A stretch of 64,000 nucleotides of DNA from Dehalococcoidia bacterium (GTDB taxonomy: Bacteria > Chloroflexota > Dehalococcoidia > UBA2979). The translations under genes were made by a program, and so were the position numbers. The stretch is from positions 124,001-188,000 of the forward strand of contig SHYS01000003.1 of the NCBI GenBank assembly GCA_009692685.1, in the 5' to 3' direction. Every line of letters starts with the position of its first letter. Position 1 is the first letter of the stretch. Below the pieces are notes generated by a model. That model had not been told where the DNA came from and did not search any database. It saw nothing but the letters and a program-made list of their open reading frames with translations. Below, one piece after another: positions 55,190 through 64,000 of this stretch.

Positions 55190-57082
55190 ATGGAGCACCC
55201 CTTCCTCGAGGCCATCTCGCGCGGCGCCGTGCTCGCCGACGGCGCGATCGGCACACTGCTGCGCGAACGCGGCTGGCGCGCACCCTACGAGTTGGCGGCG
55301 ATCGAAGCACCAGACCTCGTCCGCGCGATCCACCAGGACTACATTGCGGCCGGCGCCGATCTCATCCTCACCAATACCTTCGAGGCGAATCGCGCTATCC
55401 TCACGCGCCACGGCCTCGGCGCGCAGGTGCACCGCGCGAACACGGTGGCCGCGCGCCTCGCCCGAGACGCACGCGAGATCAGCGGGCAGTCCGTCTTCAT
55501 CGGCGGCTCGATCGGCCCCATCGGGCGCGAGCTGGCGATCGGCGCACTGACGCTCGCCGACGCCTTTACCGCCCATCGCGAACAGGCCGAAGCCCTCGTC
55601 GAAGGCGGCGTCGATGTCTTTGTGCTCGAGACCTTCCCGGGTGTGCGCGAGGTGCGCGAGGCGATTCGCGCCGTGCGCTCCGTCACGGACCTCCCGGTGG
55701 TCGCCATGCTCGACTTCAATGCTGATCTCGCTAGCACCGCCGGCGAAACGCCCGCCGAGATCGCTCGCCTGCTCGCCGAGGCAGGCGCCGACGTTGTCGG
55801 CGTGAACTGCGGCGTCGGCCCGCAGGCCGCCCTCGACATGGTCGAACAGATGGCGCGTGAGCCCGCGCACCCGCCGCTCGCGATCCAGCCCAACGGCGGC
55901 CTGCCGAGGCAGCAGGGCGGCGCGCGCGTCTACCCCGCAACGCCCGACTACTTCGCGGACTTCGCCCTGCGCGCCCGCGACCTTGGCGCGATCTACATCG
56001 GCGGTTGCTGCGGCACCACCCCCGAGCACATCAGGTCGATGCGCACCGCCATCGGCCGCGTCTCGACGTTCGTGTACGTCGGGTCCGGCGGCGGCCGGGT
56101 CGGTGGCGCGGCAGACGTGGTGTTCGTCCCTCGAGGCGGACAGGAGCCTCTCGGAGAGGACGAGGCGGCGCCCACACAGGCCGAGCCAGCGCTGCGTGAC
56201 AAGCTGGCCGCGCGCCGCTACGTCATCTCCGTCGAGATCGACCCGCCACGCGGTGTGACCGTCCGCAAGGCCCTCGAGGGTGCGGTGATGCTCAAGGCCG
56301 CCGGTGCGGACGCGATCAACATCGGTGACTCGCCGATGGCGCGCGTGCGCATGGGCGCGCTCGGACTGGGCGTGTTGATCCAGCAACGCGCCGGCATCGA
56401 GGCGATCATTCACCAGACCACGCGCGACCGGAACCTGATGGCGCTGCAGGCGGACATGCTCTCCGCGTACGCCCTTGGTCTGCGCAACGTGATCGCCCTC
56501 GGTGGCGACCCGCCCCCCGAGGCGTCACAGTCGTCGGCGGTCTGGGATGTCGACTCCATCGATTTCATCCGCGTGCTCAAGCGTCTCAACGACGGCGTCG
56601 ACTTCGCGGGCAACTCCATCGGCGGACGCACCGACTTCTGGGTCGCTGTCGCCGCTAACCCGACCGCGGACGACGTGGACCTCGAGCTACGGCGCGTGCG
56701 CCAGAAGATCGAGGCCGGCGCGGACATGCTGATGACGCAGCCCGTCTACGACAGTGCGCGCGTGACCGACTTCTTCGACCGACTGGCTGCCACCGGCCCC
56801 ATCGACGTGCCGGTGCTCCTCGGGATCATGCCGCTGGTCTCGTACCGCAACGCTGAGTTCGTGCACAACGAGCTGGCCGGCGTCGTGGTGCCCGCCGCCA
56901 TCCGCGCACGCATGCAGCGCGCGGGTGAAGCCGGAACCGCCGAGGGCATCGCGATCGCCATCGAGCACATCGAGGAGACGCGCGCGCTCCCGTTCGTCTC
57001 CGGCATCTACGTGATGCCCGCCTTCGGCCGCTACGAGATCGCCGCCGAGGTCGTGCGCTACGTCGCGAGTGTGCGCGGCTAA
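55190..57082 (+). CDS. Homocysteine S-methyltransferase / methylenetetrahydrofolate reductase fusion
   Basis: A 630-residue bifunctional protein. Residues 1-300 are a betaine/homocysteine-type methyltransferase barrel: AVLADGAIGTLLRERGW at the start, GVNCGVGPQAALDM (Cys near 205) and IGGCCGTTPEHIRS for the zinc cysteines. Residues 330-630 are MTHFR: ISVEIDPPRGVTVRKALEGA, GDPPPEASQSSAVWDVDSI, TDFWVAVAANPTADDVDLEL, and MTQPVYDSARVTDFFDRL. It makes methyl-THF and uses it or another donor to form methionine, without needing B12 MetH's domains. The start is ATG 55190. The stop is TAA. Confidence 0.93.
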   Translation: MEHPFLEAISRGAVLADGAIGTLLRERGWRAPYELAAIEAPDLVRAIHQDYIAAGADLILTNTFEANRAILTRHGLGAQVHRANTVAARLARDAREISGQSVFIGGSIGPIGRELAIGALTLADAFTAHREQAEALVEGGVDVFVLETFPGVREVREAIRAVRSVTDLPVVAMLDFNADLASTAGETPAEIARLLAEAGADVVGVNCGVGPQAALDMVEQMAREPAHPPLAIQPNGGLPRQQGGARVYPATPDYFADFALRARDLGAIYIGGCCGTTPEHIRSMRTAIGRVSTFVYVGSGGGRVGGAADVVFVPRGGQEPLGEDEAAPTQAEPALRDKLAARRYVISVEIDPPRGVTVRKALEGAVMLKAAGADAINIGDSPMARVRMGALGLGVLIQQRAGIEAIIHQTTRDRNLMALQADMLSAYALGLRNVIALGGDPPPEASQSSAVWDVDSIDFIRVLKRLNDGVDFAGNSIGGRTDFWVAVAANPTADDVDLELRRVRQKIEAGADMLMTQPVYDSARVTDFFDRLAATGPIDVPVLLGIMPLVSYRNAEFVHNELAGVVVPAAIRARMQRAGEAGTAEGIAIAIEHIEETRALPFVSGIYVMPAFGRYEIAAEVVRYVASVRG

Positions 57083-57190
57083 CTTTCCACCTCCCGCCCC
57101 GCCGTTCGCGAACACACTTGCAGTCAGGGTGCATACTAAGCGCCAACCGAGGCGTGATTGCGACTGCAACGCCGTCGTGAGGAGGCCGTT

Positions 57191-59734
57191 ATGGGTCCAC
57201 TCGAGGGCATCCGCGTGCTCGATCTCACGAGGAACGTCGCGGGTCCGTACGCCACGAAGCTGCTCGCCGAGTATGGCGCCGATGTGCTCAAGGTCGAGCC
57301 GCCCGGCGGTGACCCATCGAGGCAGTTCGGCCCCTTTCAGAACGACGTCCCCGACCTCGAGACATCGGGCCTCTTCCTTCACCTCAACACCGGCAAGCGT
57401 TCCATCGAGCTGGACATCACCACGGAGGCCGGCGGGCGTCGCGTGCGCGAGATCGTCGCGGACGCGGAGGTGGTCATCGAGGACCTCGGGCCGGGCGAGA
57501 CAGACCGCCTCGGCTTCGGCTGGGCCACACTCTCGACTGGACACCCCACGCTGGTGATGTGCTCGGTCACCCCGTTCGGGCAGGACGGCCCCTACCGCGA
57601 CTTCCGTGCGTCCGAGATCACGCTGCAGGCCATCGGCGGCCCGATGCACCTGAATGGGCACGCGGATCGAGAGCCGATCAAGCTCGGGGGGCACGTCGCC
57701 CAATATCACGCGGGGACGGTCGCGGCCTTCGCGATCCTGCAGGCGCTGCGGCGTGTGGAGCACGGCGGGCTCGGTGACCTGATCGATCTGGCGATGTACG
57801 AGTGTCAGACGGGGAATCGCGACCGACGCACGATCAACCTCGTCGCCACCGCGTACACAGGCATGGTCGCGAAGCGTGGCGGCACGGACTCGCTGCTCGG
57901 CTCTGGGGTGCGGGCCTGCCTCGATGGCTACATCAACATCTCGGGCAACGGTCCGCGGCTCTCCAACCTGCTGAAGATGATCGGGCGAGAGGATCTGCTC
58001 GCAAACCCGGACATCCGCAAGCCGGCCGGCAGCATGCCCGCCGAACTCGAGGCCGAAATCGAGGCGTCCTACGGCACCTACCTCAAGACCCACGGCAAGC
58101 TCGAGGCGCTCGCGGCAGCACAGACCAACCGCATGCCGAGCGGGGCGATCCTGACCATCGACGACCTGATCCACGATCGCCACTACCGCGATCGAGGCGC
58201 CTGGGACATCATAGAGCACCCGCGCACCGGTCCACTCGAGTACCCCGGCCGCCAGCTGCTGTTCTCCGCCTCGACTCGGCCGACGCCGCGCCGCGCGCCG
58301 CTCCTCGATGAGCACGGTGCCGCCGTCGAGGCGGGTGACGTCTGGGCCATGTCCGCCGAGCGCTGGCGCCCGCCCTCGGCGACCGGCACGCCGGCACAGC
58401 GCCCACCCTACGAGCACGGACGCCTGCCCCTGGAGGGACTGCGCGTCGCCGACATGACGGTGGTGTGGGCGGGCCCCCACGTCACGCAGCTTCTCGCGGA
58501 GTGGGGCGCCGAGGTGATCCGGGTGGAGCCGACCACGCGCATCCAGCCTTCGACGCGCGGTGCGGAGCAGATCTTCTCGAAGGAACAGGCGCGCGCTCTC
58601 GGTGAGGCGGGTCGAATGCTTGGAGCCTACCCTGACTTCGACCACGCCGGTGAACCTTGGAACCGCTACCCCGCCTTCACCTCGCACGCGCGTAACAAGA
58701 AGTCGATGGCGTGTGACGTGATGTCACCTGAGGGCCGCGAGGCGTTCCTGCGGCTTATCGCGGTGAGCGACGTCTTCGTGGAGAACAACGTGCCGGAGAC
58801 CATCGAGCGCGCGAACATCACCTGGGAAGAGCTACGGAAGGTCAATCCTCGGCTGGTGATGCTGCGTATGCCCGCGTTCGGCCTGGAGGGCCCGTACAAG
58901 AACTACCGCGCCTTTGGCCACCAGGCAGAGGGGATGATCGGCCACCACTACCTCCGCGGCTACCCGGACGCTGGTCCCGAGTACACAGGCGCTGCGCTGA
59001 CCTCGGACGGCTTCGCGGGCGTGCTCGGCGCAGTCGCCGTTCTCATGGGCTTGCGCCATCGCGAGCGCACCGGAGAGGGCCAGCAGGTGGAGATGCCGCT
59101 CGCGGAGTCGTTCATCCCAGTCCTCGGTGAGTACATCCTCGACTACTCGATGAACGGACGCGTCGCGGACCCGCAGGGCAATCTCCACCCGCACCACGCG
59201 CCGCACGGTGTCTATCCAACGGCGGGCAACGACCAGTGGCTCGCGCTCGACATCGACAGTGACGAGGCGTTCCGCGCGCTCTGCGGCGTGCTCGGTGCCC
59301 CCGCCCTTGCTGCGGACGCGCGCTTCCTCGATATGGCGTCGCGTCTCGCGTGCCGTCCCGCCCTCGACGAGGCGATCTCGAGGATCACGCGCCCTCACGA
59401 CAAAGAGCGGCTGTTCCGTCAGCTCCAGGCCGTGGGCGTGATCGCGGCCCCGATCCACGACGAGCTGGAAGCACTCGCGGACCCGCAGCTCAAGGCGCGA
59501 TCGTGGTTCCAGGAGCTCGACACTCCCGGCGGCGGCCGCCATCGCTACCCCGGCTACCAGTTCAAGATGAGGAACACGCCGAACGCTGTCCGCACGCCCC
59601 CGGTGCGCCTCGGCGAGCACAACGAGGAGATCTACCTCGATCTGCTCGGGTACTCGAAGGTGGAGTACGAGGACCTCGTCGCCCGCGGCCTCGTCGGTAC
59701 GCGCTACCCCGATTCAGTGCTCACACCCGTCTAG
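57191..59734 (+). CDS. Tandem CaiB/BaiF CoA-transferase
   Basis: An 847-residue protein with two CaiB/BaiF (family III CoA-transferase) units. Unit 1 starts LEGIRVLDLTRNVAGPYATK (residue 4) and unit 2 starts LEGLRVADMTVVWAGPHVTQ (near residue 415), each with the Asp-containing strand. Unit 1 has LFLHLNTGKRSIELDITTEA; unit 2 has NKKSMACDVMSPEGREAFLR. ATG 57191 has GGAGG upstream. Family III enzymes move CoA between acyl acids; the fused form may act as its own heterodimer. Substrate unknown. The stop is TAG. Confidence 0.9.
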   Translation: MGPLEGIRVLDLTRNVAGPYATKLLAEYGADVLKVEPPGGDPSRQFGPFQNDVPDLETSGLFLHLNTGKRSIELDITTEAGGRRVREIVADAEVVIEDLGPGETDRLGFGWATLSTGHPTLVMCSVTPFGQDGPYRDFRASEITLQAIGGPMHLNGHADREPIKLGGHVAQYHAGTVAAFAILQALRRVEHGGLGDLIDLAMYECQTGNRDRRTINLVATAYTGMVAKRGGTDSLLGSGVRACLDGYINISGNGPRLSNLLKMIGREDLLANPDIRKPAGSMPAELEAEIEASYGTYLKTHGKLEALAAAQTNRMPSGAILTIDDLIHDRHYRDRGAWDIIEHPRTGPLEYPGRQLLFSASTRPTPRRAPLLDEHGAAVEAGDVWAMSAERWRPPSATGTPAQRPPYEHGRLPLEGLRVADMTVVWAGPHVTQLLAEWGAEVIRVEPTTRIQPSTRGAEQIFSKEQARALGEAGRMLGAYPDFDHAGEPWNRYPAFTSHARNKKSMACDVMSPEGREAFLRLIAVSDVFVENNVPETIERANITWEELRKVNPRLVMLRMPAFGLEGPYKNYRAFGHQAEGMIGHHYLRGYPDAGPEYTGAALTSDGFAGVLGAVAVLMGLRHRERTGEGQQVEMPLAESFIPVLGEYILDYSMNGRVADPQGNLHPHHAPHGVYPTAGNDQWLALDIDSDEAFRALCGVLGAPALAADARFLDMASRLACRPALDEAISRITRPHDKERLFRQLQAVGVIAAPIHDELEALADPQLKARSWFQELDTPGGGRHRYPGYQFKMRNTPNAVRTPPVRLGEHNEEIYLDLLGYSKVEYEDLVARGLVGTRYPDSVLTPV

Positions 59735-59798
59735 CTGCGCGAGACGGGTGTGAGCGGTCGTTCAAGGCGGCGCCACACGACGTCGCTCTGTCGGCGGG

Positions 59799-60276
59799 TT
59801 GCGGCTGCGAAGTACCGTGGCGTTTGTCGGTGTGGCCGTGGTTGCCCTGCTCGTCGCCGGTGGCAGCGTGATCTATCCAGCGCGACGAGGCACGTCGCGT
59901 GGTCCACGACCGGGCAGTGTTCGAGGCGCCCGCGTTGGCGCAGGACGCGCTGGCGCTTCAGCCGGGGGCCACCGACTTTCACAGCGCGACCCTCGCCGCC
60001 GCGGAGGCTCGAGGCCTGCGTGTGTTCTTCGTCGATGGCGGCGCATGGGGCCTCGAACCCGCTAAATCGCCCGGGCCGTTCCTGTCCGTGCCACCCGGAG
60101 CGTTGCGTCTGGGTCAGCCGCTCGTGCTCGGCGACTCCGTCACCGTCGCGGGGTGGGGGAGGGATGTCGTGCTTGCCATTGCCAGCGCGATCGCGGAGCA
60201 GCACGGCGACGCGCTCGACGCGCGCATCCAGGCCGATGGGCGAGTGACGTTGGAACTGGACCTGCGGGCTAGCTGA
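59799..60276 (+). pseudogene. Membrane-anchored hypothetical gene with one-base insertion
   Basis: From TTG 59799 the frame gives one hydrophobic anchor (TVAFVGVAVVALLVAGGSVI). Near 59877 one extra C in TATCCAGCGC shifts the frame; removing it gives QRDEARRVVHDRAVFEAPAL and then ATDFHSATLAAAEARGLRVF, GPFLSVPPGALRLG and a DLRAS end with TGA at 60276. No family is recognised; the structure is anchor plus exposed domain. One homopolymer lesion could be an assembly error. It overlaps the convergent sortase stop by eight bases. Confidence 0.55.
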
Positions 60277-60970
60277 TCAGGCGCGCAACTACCACATCGC
60301 GGTCAAGGTATTCGCCGAAGCCTGTCGCCTCGTCGTACACGATGCGTCCGCCGCAGGTGATCATGGTGATCCACTCGCTGCTGGCGCGTGTAGACGGCGA
60401 GATGATCTCGTTTATCGGGATGCTGCGCACGTCGTAGCGGACGTTGCTCGTCACGGCGTAGACCAGCCGGCGACCGTCCGCCATGTCGACCACGATCTCG
60501 TCGCCTGCCTCGGCGCGGTGGAGGTTGAAGAAGGGCGCCTGGAAGTGGTTCCAGGTCTCATGGGCAGTAAAGACGGCGTTCCCTCCAGTTCCCGGAAGGC
60601 CGAAGTCGACGTACCAGCCGACCCGGTAGCTGGCGTCCGCGGGCGTAGGGAGCTCTCCGGTAGGCGCCATGTGCAGCACCTCGATGGCGTGGTCAATCTC
60701 GAGACGGGGCACAAAGAAGCGGCGCACGGGCCCTGTGGAGAAGCGGATGGCCGGCGGCGGCGGGAGGACCTTGAGCTGCATGAACGGTGGTCGGTCGGGC
60801 GCGAGATCTGCGGGGTCGAGGACGGGGTACTGCCGCGGCGTCGGCAACTCGGCGACCACCGCGATGGGATGTGCGGTGTCGCCGGCGGAGTCGCCAATCG
60901 AGCGTGCGCCTGCGACCGCGAGCACCGCCATCGCCAGGGCGGCCAGCAGCACTAACCCTCTTCGGTCCAC
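60269..60970 (-). CDS. Class E/F-like sortase
   Basis: A 233-residue sortase from GTG 60970. After a membrane anchor (GLVLLAALAMAVLAVAGARS) and a Pro-rich linker comes the sortase domain: the His in NAVFTAHETWNHF (near 141), the active-site Cys in ITMITCGGRI (near 206) and the Arg in GEYLDRDVVVARLI (near 225). TCGG replaces TLxTC-type endings. It would be a transpeptidase acting outside the membrane; its substrates with a sorting signal are not in the window. The stop is TAG. Confidence 0.85.
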   Translation of the reverse strand: MDRRGLVLLAALAMAVLAVAGARSIGDSAGDTAHPIAVVAELPTPRQYPVLDPADLAPDRPPFMQLKVLPPPPAIRFSTGPVRRFFVPRLEIDHAIEVLHMAPTGELPTPADASYRVGWYVDFGLPGTGGNAVFTAHETWNHFQAPFFNLHRAEAGDEIVVDMADGRRLVYAVTSNVRYDVRSIPINEIISPSTRASSEWITMITCGGRIVYDEATGFGEYLDRDVVVARLIS

Positions 60971-61058
60971 GTCACGACCCGCCTCGCACCCGCGCCGCCC
61001 GACGTCCGGGCCGCGTGCAGTCACCGAGGAAGACGATAGAAGAAGCTCTCCTGCGCGG

Positions 61059-61886
61059 CTACAGGCCAGTCCAGCGTGGCTCCCGACGCTCGAGGAAGGC
61101 CGCGCGGCCCTCGCCGGCGTCCTCCGTGAGTGCCAGTCGGGTACCGGCCCACGCCTCGTTCTGCAGGTGCACATCGAGGCCAGTACGGGTGAGGTCGTTC
61201 ACCAGGCGCTTGGTGAGTTCGAGCGTGTTCGTTGGCCCCTTGGCGAGGCGGGTCGCCAGCTTGAGCGCTTCCGGCATCAGTTCGTCCGGCTCAACCACGC
61301 GGTTCACGAGACCCCACTTGTCGGCGGTGGCGGCATCCACCTCGTCGCCGGTGAGCATCATCTCGATGGCTCGCCCGCGGCCGATGAGCTGGGGGAGGTG
61401 ATACGAGGTGCCGGTGTCCGGCACGAGCCCGCGACGCACGAAGACAGAGATGAAGCGAGCTGCTGTCGAGGCAATGCGGATGTCGGCTGCCAGCGCGAGC
61501 GAGAAGCCAGCCCCAGCCGACACGCCGTTCACTGCGGCGATGTAGGGCTTCGGATAGTGCCCCAGCGCCGAGTACAGCACGCCCCAGTGGCCGATCGGCC
61601 CCTGGATCATGCGGCGATAGCCGTCCCGAGCGTCCATCTCAAGGTCGTGCTGGCGGTCCTCCGCACTGGCCTGCAGGTCGGCGCCGGCGCTGAAGGCGCG
61701 TCCTGTGCCGGTAATGAGGAGGACGTGCACCTCGTCGTCTCTGGCCGTCCGCTCCACGATGTCGAGGAGTTCGTGGACCAGGACCGGGTTGATGGCGTTC
61801 AGGCGTTCCGGCCGGTTCAGAGTGACGATGGCGACGCCATCCCGCAGCTCATAGATACAGTCTGTGTACGTGGGTGTCTCCGCCAT
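61059..61886 (-). CDS. Enoyl-CoA hydratase/isomerase
   Basis: A 275-residue crotonase-fold enzyme. VAIVTLNRPERLNAINPVLV starts the fold, the oxyanion-hole strand ITGTGRAFSAGADLQAS is near residue 60, and KPYIAAVNGVSAGAGFSLAL near residue 112. The region FVRRGLVPDTGTSYHLPQLI has the Asp at the usual catalytic position for some isomerases or hydratases in place of Glu. The exact reaction in acyl-CoA use is not clear. The start is ATG 61886. The stop is TAG. Confidence 0.92.
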   Translation of the reverse strand: MAETPTYTDCIYELRDGVAIVTLNRPERLNAINPVLVHELLDIVERTARDDEVHVLLITGTGRAFSAGADLQASAEDRQHDLEMDARDGYRRMIQGPIGHWGVLYSALGHYPKPYIAAVNGVSAGAGFSLALAADIRIASTAARFISVFVRRGLVPDTGTSYHLPQLIGRGRAIEMMLTGDEVDAATADKWGLVNRVVEPDELMPEALKLATRLAKGPTNTLELTKRLVNDLTRTGLDVHLQNEAWAGTRLALTEDAGEGRAAFLERREPRWTGL

Positions 61887-61961
61887 GACGTTGCCCTCCT
61901 CGCGAGCCGCGAGAGCATACGTCGCGCGTGGGTCGGTGTGTGGGGGGGGGGCTGGAAGAGG

Positions 61962-62783
61962 CTAGCGGACTTTGTAGCCGACGCCTTGGACCGTAGTGAT
62001 GAGGTCGGGGGCGCCGGTCAGGCGGAGCTTGTGTCGCAATCGCGAGACATGCGCCTCGACGAAGTTGCGTGCGCCGAATGTCTCGTAGCCCCAGAGGGCC
62101 TGAGAGATCGCGTCGGTCGTGAGGACCTCGCCACGTCGCTCGAGGAGCAGGCGCAGCACGCCGTACTCCTTCGGTGTGAGATCGAGGTCGACGCCGGAGA
62201 CGCTCACCTCGTGGGCTAGCGGACGCATGAGCAGCCCGCCCGGCCCGGCCACCGCCTCGGTGGTGGCGGATGGAGATCGCGGTCTGGCCCGTTTTAGCAG
62301 CGCACCATGGCGTCGGGTGAGTTCCCGGACGTTGCCGCTGTCGCTCGACACGTCTGGCCACACGGCACAGTCGTCCGCTCCGACATCGAAGGCGGCGACC
62401 ACGGCGTCACCAGCGGCAGACCCGACGAGCGCGATGATCGGCAGATCGGTCTGCTTCCGCGCGGTACGGAGTATTTCACTCTCGCCGGCCTCATCGGCGT
62501 CGACGACCAAGATGTCGATGCCGCCCCGGGTCAGCTCCTCGGTTACTTCGGCCGCGGTTCGGGCGACGCTAATCCAGTAGCCAGCCTCCGTGAGCATTGC
62601 AGCCAGTGAATGCCGCAGCCCCGTCAGGGGGCTGGCAACCAGCACCTTGGCATGTCGCAGCTCGGAGTCGCCCGTCGGAACGTCCGCCGATGAGCCCGCG
62701 AGGACGTCCGAGACCGTTCCGCCTCCTTGCAGCTCTGCTGGTCGACTGACCGACGACGAGCAAGCGGGTTTCACGCCCGTCAC
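61962..62783 (-). CDS. OmpR-type response regulator
   Basis: A 273-residue protein: a receiver-like domain and a winged helix. The receiver has KVLVASPLTGLRHSLAAML at its start (near 46) and DILVVDADEAGESEILRTAR, where the acceptor Asp could be in VVDAD; the acid pair at the start is missing, so phosphorylation is uncertain. The C-terminal half has DLDLTPKEYGVLRLLLERRG and ALWGYETFGARNFVEAHVSR, the OmpR/PhoB recognition helix. ATG 62783 or GTG (residue 24) may be the start. No histidine kinase is next to it. The stop is TAG. Confidence 0.85.
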   Translation of the reverse strand: MTGVKPACSSSVSRPAELQGGGTVSDVLAGSSADVPTGDSELRHAKVLVASPLTGLRHSLAAMLTEAGYWISVARTAAEVTEELTRGGIDILVVDADEAGESEILRTARKQTDLPIIALVGSAAGDAVVAAFDVGADDCAVWPDVSSDSGNVRELTRRHGALLKRARPRSPSATTEAVAGPGGLLMRPLAHEVSVSGVDLDLTPKEYGVLRLLLERRGEVLTTDAISQALWGYETFGARNFVEAHVSRLRHKLRLTGAPDLITTVQGVGYKVR

Positions 62784-62941
62784 AATAGCCGCAGTGAGCT
62801 GTCAGCAAGCGTCACGTTAGGCGTGATAAGGGCAGTCATTCTGACGACTGGTCCTCAGGACGGTCACGACTTGCAAATTTTTCTGTGAAGGTTGCCGTCA
62901 GGGAGATTCCGAGAGTGCCCTAACCGGGAACAATCCGGCGC

Positions 62942-63562
62942 TCAATGGAGGGCCGGCGCGCCCTTCAGCCACGCGCTCAGCGCCTCTATAAAGCGTTCGC
63001 GACGTTCGTGCGCGGGAGTTCCAGGCATTCCGACATGGTCCGCGATGACCCGCCCCTTGAACTCGAGCGGGTCGGCGTCCTCGGGCACGTCATATACCTC
63101 ATCGACGTCGGCGGCGATGGTCATGTTGCGCCCCGGCGTCCACACCTCGTTGGCCGGCAGGCCGAGCGCGCGCGTGGCGAGGGGCCACGTGGCATCGACG
63201 GCGAACCAGCCGGCCGGTGACTCGACCATCAGGAAGTTGTGGACGTCGGGGATCGGCGCCGCCTGCACCTCGGCGAGCAGGTGAGGAGGCAGCCACGGCG
63301 AGTTTCGAGTGGTGAACTCATGCAGCGCCGTCATGAACATCGAGTCGAGCCCCAGCTCACCGAGGAGCTGCGCGAGCAGCAGGTGCTTGCCCGAGCAGGT
63401 ACCACGCCACTCCTCGATGAGCGTCTCTGGTCGGGCGTCGGACGCGCGCTCGTATGGCATGTCGCGCACCATGGTGAACGCCGTCGCCGCCTCGATGCGT
63501 GCGTCGGCCTCGAGAAGCCCACGCGCGATGACCGCGTCACGGAAGGTGTGGAGTAGAGGCAC
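62942..63562 (-). CDS. Transglutaminase-like protein
   Basis: A 206-residue protein with a transglutaminase-like core: the Cys in EWRGTCSGKHLLLAQLL (near residue 56), the His in IPDVHNFLMVESPAGW (near 107) and the Asp in FAVDATWPLATRAL (near 120), giving a plausible Cys-His-Asp triad. It begins HTFRDAVIARGLLEADARIE and ends with a conserved DHVGMPGTPAHERRERFIEA. A peptidase or amide-transfer role is likely but not specified. It overlaps the HicB-like gene by 26 bases. The stop is TGA. Confidence 0.75.
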   Translation of the reverse strand: MPLLHTFRDAVIARGLLEADARIEAATAFTMVRDMPYERASDARPETLIEEWRGTCSGKHLLLAQLLGELGLDSMFMTALHEFTTRNSPWLPPHLLAEVQAAPIPDVHNFLMVESPAGWFAVDATWPLATRALGLPANEVWTPGRNMTIAADVDEVYDVPEDADPLEFKGRVIADHVGMPGTPAHERRERFIEALSAWLKGAPALH

Positions 63563-63779
63563 GGAAGGGCTCAGTGAACTTGAAGTGAAGTGTGGTCGGC
63601 GGACCGATCTCTTCGCAGGTTAGCGTGACCGCCTCCCTGACCATCTCGCGGAGTTCTTCGAACGTGTCGCCCTGAGTAACGACGCTGTAGCTCGCGCCGC
63701 CATCGACAAAGTGCGCGCTAGCAAAGTAGCCCCTGTCACCCGGATCCTGCCCGACGGTGAAGGTCAGCTCAGTAGGCAC
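63537..63779 (-). CDS. HicB/DUF1902-like protein
   Basis: An 80-residue protein from ATG 63779. It reads ELTFTVGQDPGDRGYFASAH, then SYSVVTQGDTFEELREMVRE and LTCEEIGPPTTLHFKF, a partial HicB/DUF1902 fold. HicB-type proteins are often antitoxins beside HicA, but no HicA-sized gene is seen, so it is an orphan. It overlaps the transglutaminase-like gene by 26 bases, so the pair is co-translated. The 221 bases upstream to the window edge show no gene. Confidence 0.65.
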   Translation of the reverse strand: MPTELTFTVGQDPGDRGYFASAHFVDGGASYSVVTQGDTFEELREMVREAVTLTCEEIGPPTTLHFKFTEPFRASTPHLP

Positions 63780-64000
63780 GGCACCTCGCCGGGCGATTGG
63801 CGGTCGGCAGGGACATCGGAGCCCTCATAGATCATCGGGAGTCTCCCATCCCGGTGCCCAATCAGTCAGTAGCTCACGGCAGACAGTACGAAAGTGCAAC
63901 AGTTTTGACTTGAATCGAAAGGGAACGTGAGCGCGGATGGTGCGGAACCGTATGAGGTCGTGCTTGCTGCCAAGACAGTGCCATAAGTTGTCGACGACCG

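Noticed and set aside
56687..58687. A minus-strand frame of about 660 codons opposite the folate enzyme and CoA-transferase genes
   Set aside because: It spans two recognised + strand genes and their gap; GC-rich codon bias opens antisense frames.

Overview
The window is GC-rich (about two thirds G+C), densely coded bacterial DNA. The gene content points to Chloroflexota, perhaps near Dehalococcoidia: a B12-binding-type radical SAM protein, a fused accD-accA carboxyltransferase, a F420/LLM-type oxidoreductase, a T-box-controlled ileS, a SUF cluster with sufU and sufT, double-length CaiB-type CoA-transferases and a Tat lipoprotein. This placement rests on family recognition only; no rRNA or universal marker set is present. 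TAG is the commonest stop codon (about 33 of 56 intact genes by eye), which is unusual at this GC content, and the hexamer CCTCGA/TCGAGG is about ten times over-represented in typical coding DNA.

Layout. 1-3.5 kb: end of a radical SAM gene, a hydrolase/TPR pair, tRNA-Arg(TCG) and a broken HEPN-like gene. 3.5-9 kb: oxidoreductase, truncated haemoglobin and GAF genes, with a decayed HDOD gene and a decayed ABC transporter. 9-18.9 kb: NUDIX, acyl-CoA dehydrogenase, a His-rich small protein behind an AT-rich dyad, a kinase, accDA, an LLM oxidoreductase and a TauE permease. 19-31 kb: ileS with its T-box leader, GNAT, MFS, a disulfide-bond cluster (DUF3105, DsbA, VKOR) whose last two genes are frameshifted, a KaiC/RadA-like ATPase, an esterase and a quinone oxidoreductase. 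31-38.6 kb: a Lon-like protease, HAD and methyltransferase genes, an inositol-monophosphatase-family gene, a peptide-type binding protein and a broken Rieske-like gene.

38.6-46 kb is an iron-sulfur assembly cluster on the minus strand: sufR, then sufC-sufB-sufD-(66-aa Cys protein)-Rieske ferredoxin-sufS-sufU-sufT. A second set follows at 48.7-52.9 kb: an IscS-type desulfurase divergent from a second SufR-like regulator, and an ErpA-type carrier. Each regulator has a dyad upstream of it. 53-54.5 kb is an atypical, lower-GC patch with an EVE-domain gene facing a possible PD-(D/E)xK nuclease and a 79-aa partner. 54.6-64 kb carries PspC, a homocysteine methyltransferase/MTHFR fusion, a tandem CaiB CoA-transferase, a sortase, enoyl-CoA hydratase, an OmpR-type regulator, a transglutaminase-like protein and a HicB-like protein. 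The last 220 bases show no gene.

At least thirteen loci are interrupted by stops or frameshifts. Some carry several lesions or internal deletions and look truly decayed. Others differ by one base in or near a homopolymer and could be assembly errors. Six copies of a GAGCCTGTCGAA-core repeat lie between genes. No CRISPR array, insertion sequence or rRNA was seen.
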